Shown piece after piece: positions 1 through 6,786 of a DNA stretch of 8,319 bases; position 1 is the stretch's first letter, and each line of letters starts with the position of its first letter. The stretch is from Syntrophaceae bacterium UBA4778. GTDB taxonomy: Bacteria > Desulfobacterota > Syntrophia > Syntrophales > UBA4778. The stretch spans positions 1 to 8,319 of the forward strand of contig DHHG01000030.1 of the NCBI GenBank assembly GCA_002403175.1, in the 5' to 3' direction. A program made the translations under genes and the position numbers. The notes under the pieces were generated by a model that was not told the DNA's origin, ran no database searches, and saw only the letters and a program-made list of their open reading frames with translations.

Positions 1-654
1 GAGAGAATCAATTGGAGTTACAGCCGAGGTCAGAGCAGCCCAGCATTAAAGGTGGAAGAAAAGTTATTAAGCAGAATTTGTGACCAACTCAATCACAATC
101 GCCCCCTCAGACAATTAGATTTCAGTGAGGAAGAAGAAAAATCGATCCGGGGATTTCAGTTCCTGACGCAAAAACCCCTGATGGTGGTTCTGAATTCGGA
201 TGAAGGCAATTTTGGAAAGAGTCAAAAAATCCTGGAAGATATTGGAACAAAGTACGAGGTTGTTGAATTTGCGGGTGCATTTGAAATGGAACTTTCCGGA
301 CTGGAGGAAGGGGAAGCGAAAGCATTCATGCAGGACATGGGCATTGAGGAATCTGCCCGGGATAGGCTGACAGTGCTCGCATACAAGATTATGGATTACA
401 TCAGTTTCTTTACTGTCGGGCAGGACGAGGTCCGTGCCTGGACGATTCGCAACGGAATGACTGCCGTGGATGCGGCCGGAACTATCCATTCTGATCTTGC
501 CCGCGGCTTTATCCGGGCAGAATGCTTCTCTTATGCGGACTTGATTGAATTAGGTTCTGAAAAGTCCGTTAAGGAAAAGGGTCGATTCCGGCTTGAAGGA
601 AAAGATTATGTCGTTAAGGACAGCGATATCCTGAATATCCGCTCCGGTGTCTGA
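1..654 (+). CDS. ychF: YchF/OLA1-family P-loop NTPase, C-terminal part (5' end outside window)
   Basis: The frame is open from base 1, so this is the 3' part of a longer gene: 217 codons remain of a family that is usually about 360 residues long. YchF proteins are Obg-related, ribosome-associated P-loop NTPases that prefer ATP. The N-terminal G domain with Walker A lies outside the window. Visible are the helical region (fragment residues about 15-50), then KPLMVVLN-SDE, where the NSDE tetrad (fragment residues 65-68, bases 193-204) fits the family's NxxE motif that replaces the GTP-specific NKxD. The last ~85 residues form the TGS domain, with the characteristic stretch EVRAWTIRNGMTA, then AAGTIHSDLARGFIRAE and a closing LEGKDYVVKDSDI. 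The GTG at 52 is not the true start, because recognisable family sequence continues upstream of it. The gene sits 96 bp before typA on the same strand. Family assignment is secure; the cellular role is not known precisely. Confidence 0.93.
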   Translation, partial: ERINWSYSRGQSSPALKVEEKLLSRICDQLNHNRPLRQLDFSEEEEKSIRGFQFLTQKPLMVVLNSDEGNFGKSQKILEDIGTKYEVVEFAGAFEMELSGLEEGEAKAFMQDMGIEESARDRLTVLAYKIMDYISFFTVGQDEVRAWTIRNGMTAVDAAGTIHSDLARGFIRAECFSYADLIELGSEKSVKEKGRFRLEGKDYVVKDSDILNIRSGV

Positions 655-750
655 ATCCAGGTTGCCGGTTCTAATTGTTGTTTGATCAAAATTGTTCAGG
701 TCTCGCTGAGTTCTGGGTCCAACAGGGCCGATAAATAAAAAAAATTAAAA
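655..750. other. Intergenic region ychF-typA, no clear signal
   Basis: This is a 96 bp spacer. It holds a 10 bp palindrome TTTGATCAAA (681-690) and ends in an A-rich, probably unstructured leader directly before the typA start. I see no convincing terminator for ychF, no recognisable sigma-70 promoter and no strong Shine-Dalgarno sequence before position 751. Confidence 0.5.
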
Positions 751-2598
751 ATGAGAGCCAATCAAATCATGAGAAAAAATAATATTCGCAATATCGCCAT
801 CATCGCACATGTCGATCACGGAAAAACAACCCTGGTAGATTGTATGCTCAGGCAAACGGGCGTTTTCGGGGAACATCAGGAGGTCAGGGACCGCGTTATG
901 GATTCCATGGATCTTGAACGGGAACGTGGAATCACGATCATGGCGAAGAATACGGCGATTTCGTATAAAGGAATCAAAATCAATATCGTCGATACCCCCG
1001 GTCATGCCGATTTCGGTGGCGAGGTGGAACGAAGTCTGAATATGGTTGATGGAGCGATGCTGCTCGTGGATTCCAGCGAAGGACCATTGCCGCAAACGCG
1101 ATTTGTTCTTCGCAAAGCCCTCGCAAAGAAGCTCCCGATTATTCTGGTGATCAATAAGATTGATCGTCAGGATGCGCGAATTGAAGAGGTCATCAATGAG
1201 GTTTACGATCTTTTTATCGATCTGGATGCCGATGAGAATCAGATAGAATTTCCGATCCTCTTTACGAACGCGAAGAAAGGGATCGCTTTAACAAACATGA
1301 ACGAAACCGCAGACAATTTGAAACCCCTTCTGGATACCATTGTGGAGAAAATTCCAGGACCGGAAGCCTGCGATGAAACAGAGCCGCAGTTTCTGGTGAC
1401 CAATCTCGATTACGATTCCTATGTGGGGCAGATTGCCATCGGTCGCTTGATGAACGGCTCACTGGAGATGAATACATTCTATACCTTATGTGGCGAGCAT
1501 GGGAACACGCCTGGAATAAAGTTCAACGCCCTTTATACCTTCCAGGGTTTGAGGAAAAAATCGGTCGATGAGGTTGAAGCGGGGGATATTGTTGCCGTGG
1601 CAGGGATCGAAAATGTCAATATCGGAGACACCATCTCGTCGATGGACAATCCTTGCGCTCTTCCCCGGATTATGATTGATGAGCCCACCGTTTCGATGAT
1701 CTTCTATGTCAACAACGGTCCTTTCGCGGGCAGGGAAGGGAAATTCCTGACGACGCGCCACTTACGGGATCGTCTGGAAAAAGAGGCACTTAGAAACGTT
1801 GCTCTCAAAGTCAATCCGATGCCGGACCGGGCGGATGCTTTTGAAGTGTGTGGCCGGGGAGAACTTCAGATGGCGGTATTGATCGAGACGATGCGCCGGG
1901 AAGGATACGAATTTATGGTCTCTCGCCCCCGTGTCATCACCAAAAAATCGGATGGAAAAACTCTGGAGCCTGTAGAGCGCGTTTTTCTGGATATCCCCGA
2001 TACCTTTGTAGGTATCGTTACAGAGAAGCTTTCCTCACGGAAGGGACGAATGGAAAACCTGATCAATAAAGGAAGCGGTCGGGTCAACATGGAATTCCTG
2101 ATTCCTTCTCGCGGCTTAATCGGTTTCCGGAGTCATTTTTTGACGGATACCAAAGGAGCCGGGATTATGAATACCCTGTTCGAAGATTACGAGCCCTGGT
2201 TCGGGCCGATTCCGCAGCGGACAAGCGGTGCTCTGGTAGCCGACCGGGTTGGGAAGGTAACGGCTTATGCGAGCCTTGCCATGGCCGATCGTGGAGAACT
2301 TTTCACGGAGGTTACAACGGAAGTATATGGCGGTATGATTATCGGCGAACGCAATCGCACCGGTGATCTGGATGTGAATATCACGAAGGAAAAAAAATTG
2401 ACCAATATGAGAAGTTCCTCTTCCGATGCAACAATTGTCCTCCGGCCACCTCGCTTGCTTTCTCTGGATCAGTCGATAGAATTTATAGCAGAAGACGAAC
2501 TGGTCGAGATAACGCCTGAAAATGTTCGTTTGCGGAAAATGGAACTCGATCCAGTGAAACGTGCCTCGAAAAGGCGGGAGGAAAAATTTAACGATTAA
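751..2598 (+). CDS. typA: Translational GTPase TypA/BipA
   Basis: This is a ribosome-binding GTPase of the EF-G/LepA class, linked in other bacteria to ribosome assembly and to growth under stress or cold. It has 615 codons from 751, close to the family's usual ~605-615. The G domain shows G1 AHVDHGKTT (residues 19-27), the switch I motif RERGITI (57-63), G3 DTPGH (81-85) and G4 NKID (135-138). An EF-Tu-like beta-barrel domain follows, then an EF-G domain III-like region with CGRGELQ (367-373). The BipA-specific C-terminal half contains SRGLIGFRS (453-461) and the conserved EDYEPWFGP segment. Start choice: 751 has only an A-rich leader and no Shine-Dalgarno sequence. The in-frame ATG at 769 has a weak GAGAG 11 nt upstream and gives an N-terminus (MRKNNIRNIAII) closer in length to known TypA proteins. 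Either is possible, and 769 is perhaps the real start. All GTPase residues are intact and no frameshift is seen. Confidence 0.97.
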   Translation: MRANQIMRKNNIRNIAIIAHVDHGKTTLVDCMLRQTGVFGEHQEVRDRVMDSMDLERERGITIMAKNTAISYKGIKINIVDTPGHADFGGEVERSLNMVDGAMLLVDSSEGPLPQTRFVLRKALAKKLPIILVINKIDRQDARIEEVINEVYDLFIDLDADENQIEFPILFTNAKKGIALTNMNETADNLKPLLDTIVEKIPGPEACDETEPQFLVTNLDYDSYVGQIAIGRLMNGSLEMNTFYTLCGEHGNTPGIKFNALYTFQGLRKKSVDEVEAGDIVAVAGIENVNIGDTISSMDNPCALPRIMIDEPTVSMIFYVNNGPFAGREGKFLTTRHLRDRLEKEALRNVALKVNPMPDRADAFEVCGRGELQMAVLIETMRREGYEFMVSRPRVITKKSDGKTLEPVERVFLDIPDTFVGIVTEKLSSRKGRMENLINKGSGRVNMEFLIPSRGLIGFRSHFLTDTKGAGIMNTLFEDYEPWFGPIPQRTSGALVADRVGKVTAYASLAMADRGELFTEVTTEVYGGMIIGERNRTGDLDVNITKEKKLTNMRSSSSDATIVLRPPRLLSLDQSIEFIAEDELVEITPENVRLRKMELDPVKRASKRREEKFND

Positions 2599-2616
2599 AT
2601 CTGATGAGAATCATTA

Positions 2617-2659
2617 TTTCGGAAGCTTTCATGCGCTAAGGGCAGTGCTATATCCGAAA
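2617..2659 (+). other. Imperfect two-tier inverted repeat downstream of typA
   Basis: TTTCGGA (2617-2623) pairs with TCCGAAA (2653-2659). Inside lies a short hairpin GCGCT/AGTGC (2633-2637 with 2644-2648, one G-U pair, loop of 6). There is no T-run after it, so it does not look like a standard intrinsic terminator. It may be a transcript 3' end structure of typA or simply chance. Confidence 0.25.
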
Positions 2660-2702
2660 GATAGAATAATAAGGAAATAGCTTCGGTTCCCCTTCTTTCT
2701 CG

Positions 2703-2731
2703 TTGACAGCCCAATTATTATTTCCTATATT
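2703..2731 (+). promoter_or_regulatory. Sigma-70 promoter for the liv operon
   Basis: A perfect -35 TTGACA (2703-2708), a 17 bp spacer and a -10 TATATT (2726-2731, five of six to consensus) lie upstream of livK. Transcription would start near 2738, giving a leader of about 40 nt. It is the best promoter match I see in the window, and it separates the housekeeping ychF-typA part from the transporter operon. An 8 bp inverted repeat AGGAAATA (2672-2679) / TATTTCCT (2719-2726) has one arm upstream of the -35 and the other inside the spacer, reaching the first base of the -10. It could be a regulator site, but that is speculative. Confidence 0.75.
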
Positions 2732-2760
2732 CCTCCAAATTTTTGTATTCTTCTCGAACT

Positions 2761-2765
2761 GGAGG
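2761..2765 (+). promoter_or_regulatory. Ribosome binding site of livK
   Basis: A GGAGG lies 11 nt before the ATG at 2777. The spacing is longer than optimal but the core is strong. It supports this ATG as the start, together with the signal peptide that begins there. Confidence 0.65.
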
Positions 2766-2776
2766 ATATTAGGCTG

Positions 2777-3910
2777 ATGAAAATATTAAGATTTATAATC
2801 GGATTGTTGCTCGTTTTCTGTTCAACAGTTGCTTTCGCAGATGCCCCAATCAAGATCGGAGCTCTTTTTGCGGTAACGGGTCCGGCCTCTTTCTTAGGCG
2901 AGCCGGAACGCAATGCCGCTCAAATGGTTGCGGATGAAATCAATCAGGCAGGCGGTATTAAAGGTCGGCAAATAAAACTGATCACGTACGACACTCAGGG
3001 CGATGCCACGAAAGCCAAACAGGCAGTGACACGGCTGATCAAAGAAGATAAAGTCGTAGCCATTATCGGTCCCAGCACAACAGGCGATACGATGGCTGTT
3101 ATTCCGGATGTGAAAACAAATCAGATTCCGATGATCTCCTGCGCGGCAGGAATCAAAATAACCGATCCGGTTAATAAATGGGTTTTCAAAACCGCCCAGA
3201 ACGATAGTCTCGCTGTTGCCAAGATATACGAATATCTCAAAAAAAATAGAATAAGCAAAGTTGCAATCTTGACCGTTTCCGATTCCTTCGGCAACTCCGG
3301 GCGGGAACAGCTTGTCGGGCAGGCTTCTAAGTACGGAATCCAGATTGTTTCCGACGACACATACGGTCCTAAAGATACCGATATGACCGCTCAGGTCACG
3401 AAGATTCGCGGTGGCCAGGCGCAAGCCCTGATTTGCTGGGGAACCAACCCCGGTCCGGCGGTTATTGCAAGAAACATCAAACAGCTCGGTTTAAAAATAC
3501 CCATTTTCATGAGCCATGGCGTATCTTCAAAGCGGTTTCTCGAACTCGCGGGGGATGCATCGGAGGGCATCATTCTCCCATCCGGACGCGTTCTGGTAGC
3601 AGATCTTCTCCCACCTAAGGACAAACAAAAAAAATCTCTCCTCATGTTCATTCAGGATTATAAAAAGCATTTTAATAAAGAAGGCGACCATTTTGCCGGA
3701 CATGCCTGGGATGCTATGATGCTGTTGAAAGAGGCCATCGAGGATGGAGGAAATTCTCCTGCCGCCATTCGGAATCAGCTTGAAAAAATTCAAAACTTTT
3801 CAGGCATCGGGGGGATTTTCAGTTTTTCACCCCAGGACCATGCCGGCTTGACCAAAGATGCTTTCGTGCTTGTTCAGGTGAAGCAAAAAAGATGGGTGCT
3901 GGTTAAATAA
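2777..3910 (+). CDS. livK: Periplasmic substrate-binding protein of LivK/LivJ type (HAAT-family ABC importer)
   Basis: This 377-residue type I periplasmic binding protein captures the ligand and delivers it to the LivHM permease. A classical signal peptide is visible: K2 and R5, a hydrophobic core at residues 6-20, and a likely signal peptidase I site AFA|D after residue 21. The mature protein starts with IKIGALFAVTGP, the usual opening of the leucine-binding-protein family, followed by AQMVADEINQAGGIKGR (residues 48-64), GPSTTGDT (98-105) and IPMISCAAG (117-125). There is no lipobox cysteine, so it should be soluble in the periplasm. At the position where amino-acid binders usually have a Ser/Thr-rich ISPAST-like loop, this protein has ISCAAGI, so the ligand may not be a branched-chain amino acid. 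The family also serves aromatic acids, amides and urea. The gene has its own promoter and is followed by strong RNA hairpins, which fits high expression relative to the permease genes. The symbol refers to family and operon position, not to proven leucine binding. Confidence 0.93.
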   Translation: MKILRFIIGLLLVFCSTVAFADAPIKIGALFAVTGPASFLGEPERNAAQMVADEINQAGGIKGRQIKLITYDTQGDATKAKQAVTRLIKEDKVVAIIGPSTTGDTMAVIPDVKTNQIPMISCAAGIKITDPVNKWVFKTAQNDSLAVAKIYEYLKKNRISKVAILTVSDSFGNSGREQLVGQASKYGIQIVSDDTYGPKDTDMTAQVTKIRGGQAQALICWGTNPGPAVIARNIKQLGLKIPIFMSHGVSSKRFLELAGDASEGIILPSGRVLVADLLPPKDKQKKSLLMFIQDYKKHFNKEGDHFAGHAWDAMMLLKEAIEDGGNSPAAIRNQLEKIQNFSGIGGIFSFSPQDHAGLTKDAFVLVQVKQKRWVLVK

Positions 3911-3929
3911 GTTAATTGAAAAAATATGA

Positions 3930-3963
3930 AGTTCCGGGTGAAGATGCCAGAACATCCGGAATT
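3930..3963 (+). repeat. RNA hairpin 1 after livK
   Basis: The inverted repeat AGTTCCGGGTG (3930-3940) / CATCCGGAATT (3953-3963) gives an 11 bp stem with two G-U pairs and a 12 nt loop. It starts 19 nt after the livK stop. There is no T-tract, so it is more likely a 3' stabilising structure or part of a regulatory fold than a terminator. Confidence 0.55.
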
Positions 3964-3979
3964 GCAGGGATCGAGATAT

Positions 3980-4020
3980 CGGGGTTTCCGGAGTTTCTGG
4001 AAACCCCGTCTTCTGCCTCT
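3980..4020 (+). terminator. Strong hairpin 2 after livK, possible partial terminator or mRNA 3' stabiliser
   Basis: CGGGGTTTCC (3980-3989) and GGAAACCCCG (3999-4008) form a perfect 10 bp stem with a 9 nt loop, followed by the pyrimidine-rich but not pure T tail TCTTCTGCCTCT. The imperfect tail suggests incomplete termination. A fraction of transcripts could end here to give extra livK mRNA while the rest reads on into livHMGF. This differential-expression role is known for other binding-protein transport operons and is inferred here. Confidence 0.55.
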
Positions 4021-4079
4021 TCCAGAACTTTCTAAATATGCTTTCAATAGAGTGCTGTTAGTGATACGTTCCGCGTACA

Positions 4080-4136
4080 CCGGTACATAAACAATTCGGA
4101 TGTACTGGAATTTTGATCTTTCTGCTTTTTTGGTAC
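4080..4136 (+). repeat. RNA hairpin 3 upstream of livH, with T-rich downstream flank
   Basis: CCGGTACAT (4080-4088) pairs with ATGTACTGG (4100-4108) in a 9 bp stem with one G-U pair and an 11 nt loop. A T-rich stretch follows, containing AATTTTGATCTTT and later a run of six T (4127-4132), just before the livH start. It could be an attenuator-like or weak terminator element, or an operator at DNA level. The rest of the livK-livH gap (3911-4143) shows no ORF and no clear promoter. Confidence 0.45.
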
Positions 4137-4143
4137 AACACTC

Positions 4144-5028
4144 ATGGAAGGCATGCTGCAGATAATTCAATATGTTTTATCCGGAATCTCGACAGGCGCT
4201 ATTTACGCCTTGATCGGATTCGGTTTTGCCATTATCTATAACTCCACGGGGATCATCAACTTTGCCCAAGGCGAATTTGTGATGCTGGGGGGAATGCTCA
4301 CCGTTTTTTTTCTTACAGTCCTGAACCTGCCTATCGGTTTCGCAATTTTTCCAGCCGTCATGATATCCACCCTGATCGGGTTGGTTTTTGAGCGACTTGC
4401 TATTCGACCCTTAAAAAATGCTTCTCCTTTGTCTCTGGTTATCATTACAATCGGTGCCAGCATTCTGATCAGGGGAACGGCCATGCTGATCTGGGACAAG
4501 GACACACATGCCATTCCGGCATTTTCGGGGAGTGCCCCGATTTATTTAGCTGGAGCAACCCTTTTGCCGCAGCACCTCTGGATTTTTGGCATTGCCTTGT
4601 TGACCATTCTTGCGAACAAGATTTTTTTCAATTACACCATAGCCGGCAAAGCCATGCGTGCCTGCTCATACAACAGCCGGGCTGCCGGTTTGGTTGGTAT
4701 TGATGTCAAAAGGATGGTCCTTTTTTCTTTCATGATCAGTTCTGCAATTGGTTCATTGGCCGGGATCATTATCGCTCCGCTTACGATGACCTCTTACGAT
4801 GTGGGTATCATGCTCGGCATCAAGGGTTTCTGTGCCGCGATTATTGGAGGCCTCAGCGGGGGTATCGGTATTCTGATGGGGGGATTGCTCCTGGGAATTC
4901 TGGAATCTCTCGGGGCCGGACTCATTTCCTCCGGTTATAAAGATGCAATCGCATTTATCGTATTGCTCCTGATTTTGTTTATTCGACCGCAGGGCATTTT
5001 CAGCAAAGGAGAAACGGAAAGGGTATAA
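4144..5028 (+). CDS. livH: LivH-type ABC transporter permease
   Basis: This 294-residue inner-membrane protein is one of the two channel subunits that pair to receive ligand from the binding protein. It is strongly hydrophobic over its full length, with about eight predicted membrane segments. Family marks are GISTGAIYALIGFG near the N-terminus, INFAQGEFVMLGG (residues 38-50), ERLAIRPLK (83-91), the cytoplasmic EAA-like loop GKAMRACSYNSRAAGLVGID (168-187) that contacts the ATPases, IIGGLSGGIG, and the closing IRPQGIF. Length agrees with the family. The start at 4144 has no visible Shine-Dalgarno sequence, and an in-frame ATG at 4153 is equally possible, differing by three residues. The gene follows livK by 233 bp, an unusually long gap filled with hairpins, and precedes livM by 36 bp. 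Confidence 0.95.
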   Translation: MEGMLQIIQYVLSGISTGAIYALIGFGFAIIYNSTGIINFAQGEFVMLGGMLTVFFLTVLNLPIGFAIFPAVMISTLIGLVFERLAIRPLKNASPLSLVIITIGASILIRGTAMLIWDKDTHAIPAFSGSAPIYLAGATLLPQHLWIFGIALLTILANKIFFNYTIAGKAMRACSYNSRAAGLVGIDVKRMVLFSFMISSAIGSLAGIIIAPLTMTSYDVGIMLGIKGFCAAIIGGLSGGIGILMGGLLLGILESLGAGLISSGYKDAIAFIVLLLILFIRPQGIFSKGETERV

Positions 5029-5064
5029 AGTTTAGTAGAAAACCTGTTTCCCTGATGTGTTTAC

Positions 5065-6036
5065 ATGATCGGATATAAAAAAGAAGCTCTCATTTTTAGC
5101 GTTTTCTTGCTGCTCGTAGCTGTCATTCCTTTTTTCCTGGCAGGAAGCTTCCTACTCAATGTCCTGGTGTTTGTCGGGATCAACACCATGCTGGCGATAG
5201 CCCTGAATCTGCTGCTTGGATTCGCGGGACAGATTTCACTCGGACATGCGGCCTTCTTCGGCCTGGGTGCGTATATATCCGGCGTCCTGACCACTACCTA
5301 TCAATTTAATCCTTGGCTTGCCATCCTGGTGGGAGCTGTTTTTGTCGGAGCGCTTGCCTTCGTTATCGGTTTCCCTATTCTGAAATTGAAAGGTCACTAC
5401 CTTGCTATGGCAACTCTCGGCTTCGGAATCATCGTTTATATTATTTTCAATGAGACGGTAGCCTTGACAGGGGGTCCGTCCGGTTTGCCGGGAATACCGA
5501 ATCTCTCCATCTCTGGATTCACATTCGACAGCGATCAGAAGAATTATTACCTGATCTGGTTGTTTACCGCTATTGTCATGCTTCTTTCTTTTAACCTGAC
5601 ACATTCGAGAATCGGCAGGGCTTTACGGGCCATCCACGATTCGGAAACGGCGGCCAGAGTGCTTGGCGTCAATGTCAGGCTCTTGAAGGTACAGATTTTT
5701 GCTTTTTCAGCGATCATCTCCGCTGTTGCAGGAAGCCTGTATGCGCATACGATGACCTTTATTTCACCAGCGTCTTTCGGGTTTAATTTCTCGGTGGAAA
5801 TCGTTACGATGGTCATTATCGGAGGCCTTGGAAGCATTTACGGATCTTTGATCGGAGCTGCCATCCTGACGCTTCTGCCGGAATTCTTGCGGGCTTTCAA
5901 TGACCTGGATATTGTTATTTACGGTTTGCTCCTGATCCTGATGACAATGTATCTGCCGGAGGGGCTTGCCGGTGGATTTTCCAGGTTAGCATCCTATCTG
6001 TACTCGGTGTTCGACAGGAGAGGGCAGAATGCTTAA
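5065..6036 (+). CDS. livM: LivM-type ABC transporter permease
   Basis: This 323-residue polytopic inner-membrane protein is the second permease subunit, expected to form a heterodimer with LivH. Hydrophobic segments run from residue 8 onward. Family marks are NLLLGFAGQISLGHAAFFG (about residues 48-66), LKGHYLAMATLGFG (108-121), LTGGPSGLPGI (134-144), the cytoplasmic EAA-like loop GRALRAIHDSETAARVLGV (184-202), MVIIGGLGSIYGSLIGA, and the C-terminal YLPEGLAGG. Length is normal for the short LivM variant without extra N-terminal helices. No Shine-Dalgarno sequence is visible before the ATG. A stop codon (5053-5055) closes the frame just upstream, so no better start exists. The 3' end overlaps livG by 8 bp, indicating translational coupling. 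Confidence 0.95.
   Translation: MIGYKKEALIFSVFLLLVAVIPFFLAGSFLLNVLVFVGINTMLAIALNLLLGFAGQISLGHAAFFGLGAYISGVLTTTYQFNPWLAILVGAVFVGALAFVIGFPILKLKGHYLAMATLGFGIIVYIIFNETVALTGGPSGLPGIPNLSISGFTFDSDQKNYYLIWLFTAIVMLLSFNLTHSRIGRALRAIHDSETAARVLGVNVRLLKVQIFAFSAIISAVAGSLYAHTMTFISPASFGFNFSVEIVTMVIIGGLGSIYGSLIGAAILTLLPEFLRAFNDLDIVIYGLLLILMTMYLPEGLAGGFSRLASYLYSVFDRRGQNA
6016..6020 (+). promoter_or_regulatory. Ribosome binding site of livG inside the livM 3' end
   Basis: An AGGAG lies within the last codons of livM, 8 nt before the ATG at 6029. It fixes the livG start inside the livM reading frame (8 bp overlap). Confidence 0.7.
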
Positions 6037-6781
6037 GCTGGAAGGGATCACCAAAATTTTCGGGGGAGTTACGGCTCTGGAGAACGTGTCCTGCTCTATC
6101 AAACAAGGGGACATTACGGGAATCATTGGTCCCAACGGTGCGGGAAAAACCACGCTTTTCAATATCGTAACGGGGATCTATTCCGCGACAGCAGGGAAAG
6201 TATTTTTTAATAACACGGAAATTACGGGATACGTGCCGGAACGGCTTGCCAAACTCGGCATGGTACGGACTTTTCAGAATTTGGAACTATTCGGGCGCAT
6301 GTCGGTTCTGGAAAATGTTATGATCGGATGTCACAGCAGATCCCGTAGCGGTATCCTTGCCTGTCTTCTGAAATTACCGGGGCATCTCAGAGAAGAAAAG
6401 ACCATTCGTCAAGAGAGTATGCGCTGGCTGGAATATACCGGCATTGCGGATTCGGCCGGTCAGGAAGCTGGAAGTTTGCCGTTCGGAAAATGCAGACTTC
6501 TTGAAATAGCGAGAGCCTTGGCCCTGAATCCGAAAATCATTCTACTGGACGAGCCGGCGGCAGGTCTCAACAGCCGGGAAACAGATGAATTGGCTGATCT
6601 GCTCAGGAAAATACGCGATTCCGGGATTTCGATCATTCTTGTTGAACACGATATGGAACTCGTCATGAATATTTGCGATTCCATTATGGTCTTGAACCTC
6701 GGCAGAAAGCTGGCCGAAGGAACCCCCAGGCAGATTCAGGAAAATAAGGAAGTGGTCGAAGCGTATCTTGGAGAAGAATAA
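6029..6781 (+). CDS. livG: LivG-type ABC transporter ATP-binding protein
   Basis: This 250-residue cytoplasmic ATPase would dimerise with LivF to drive import. Walker A is GPNGAGKTT (residues 34-42), the Q-loop RTFQN (80-84), Walker B ILLDEP (171-176) with catalytic Glu175, and the H-loop VEHDM has His207. The LivG-specific insertion after the Q-loop (about residues 100-125) and the C-terminal EGTPRQIQENKEVVEAYLG are present, and the length is typical. The ABC signature reads LPFGKCRLLEIARAL (150-164). LivG proteins normally have Gln before the Arg, and here it is Cys155, a small departure that may not matter. The start is supported by AGGAG 8 nt upstream, overlapping livM. The gene ends 5 bp before livF. 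Confidence 0.96.
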   Translation: MLKLEGITKIFGGVTALENVSCSIKQGDITGIIGPNGAGKTTLFNIVTGIYSATAGKVFFNNTEITGYVPERLAKLGMVRTFQNLELFGRMSVLENVMIGCHSRSRSGILACLLKLPGHLREEKTIRQESMRWLEYTGIADSAGQEAGSLPFGKCRLLEIARALALNPKIILLDEPAAGLNSRETDELADLLRKIRDSGISIILVEHDMELVMNICDSIMVLNLGRKLAEGTPRQIQENKEVVEAYLGEE

Positions 6782-6786
6782 ATAAG

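Noticed and set aside
52..654. GTG at 52 as the start of a 200-residue protein
   Set aside because: The same frame is open to base 1 and the protein lacks the YchF G domain, so the gene clearly begins upstream of the window.
681..690. Palindrome TTTGATCAAA upstream of typA as an operator
   Set aside because: Several 10 bp palindromes are expected by chance in a window this long, and no promoter element is recognisable next to it.
2617..2659. Intrinsic terminator of typA
   Set aside because: The outer stem is interrupted by a large internal loop and no T-run follows, so it is listed only as a low-confidence inverted repeat.
2727..2769. Pairing of TTCCTCC (2730-2736) with the livK ribosome binding site GGAGG as a hidden-RBS switch
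   Set aside because: The left arm overlaps the -10 and the bases just after it, upstream of the expected transcription start near 2738, so it would not be in the mRNA.
2894..3424. 176-codon antisense ORF inside livK, and the other reverse-strand ORFs
   Set aside because: They lie opposite well-supported genes, have no ribosome binding sites or recognisable motifs and look like shadows of the coding frame.
4041..4068. Possible second promoter before livH (CTTTCA, then GATACG)
   Set aside because: Both hexamers are poor matches to consensus and no other support is visible.
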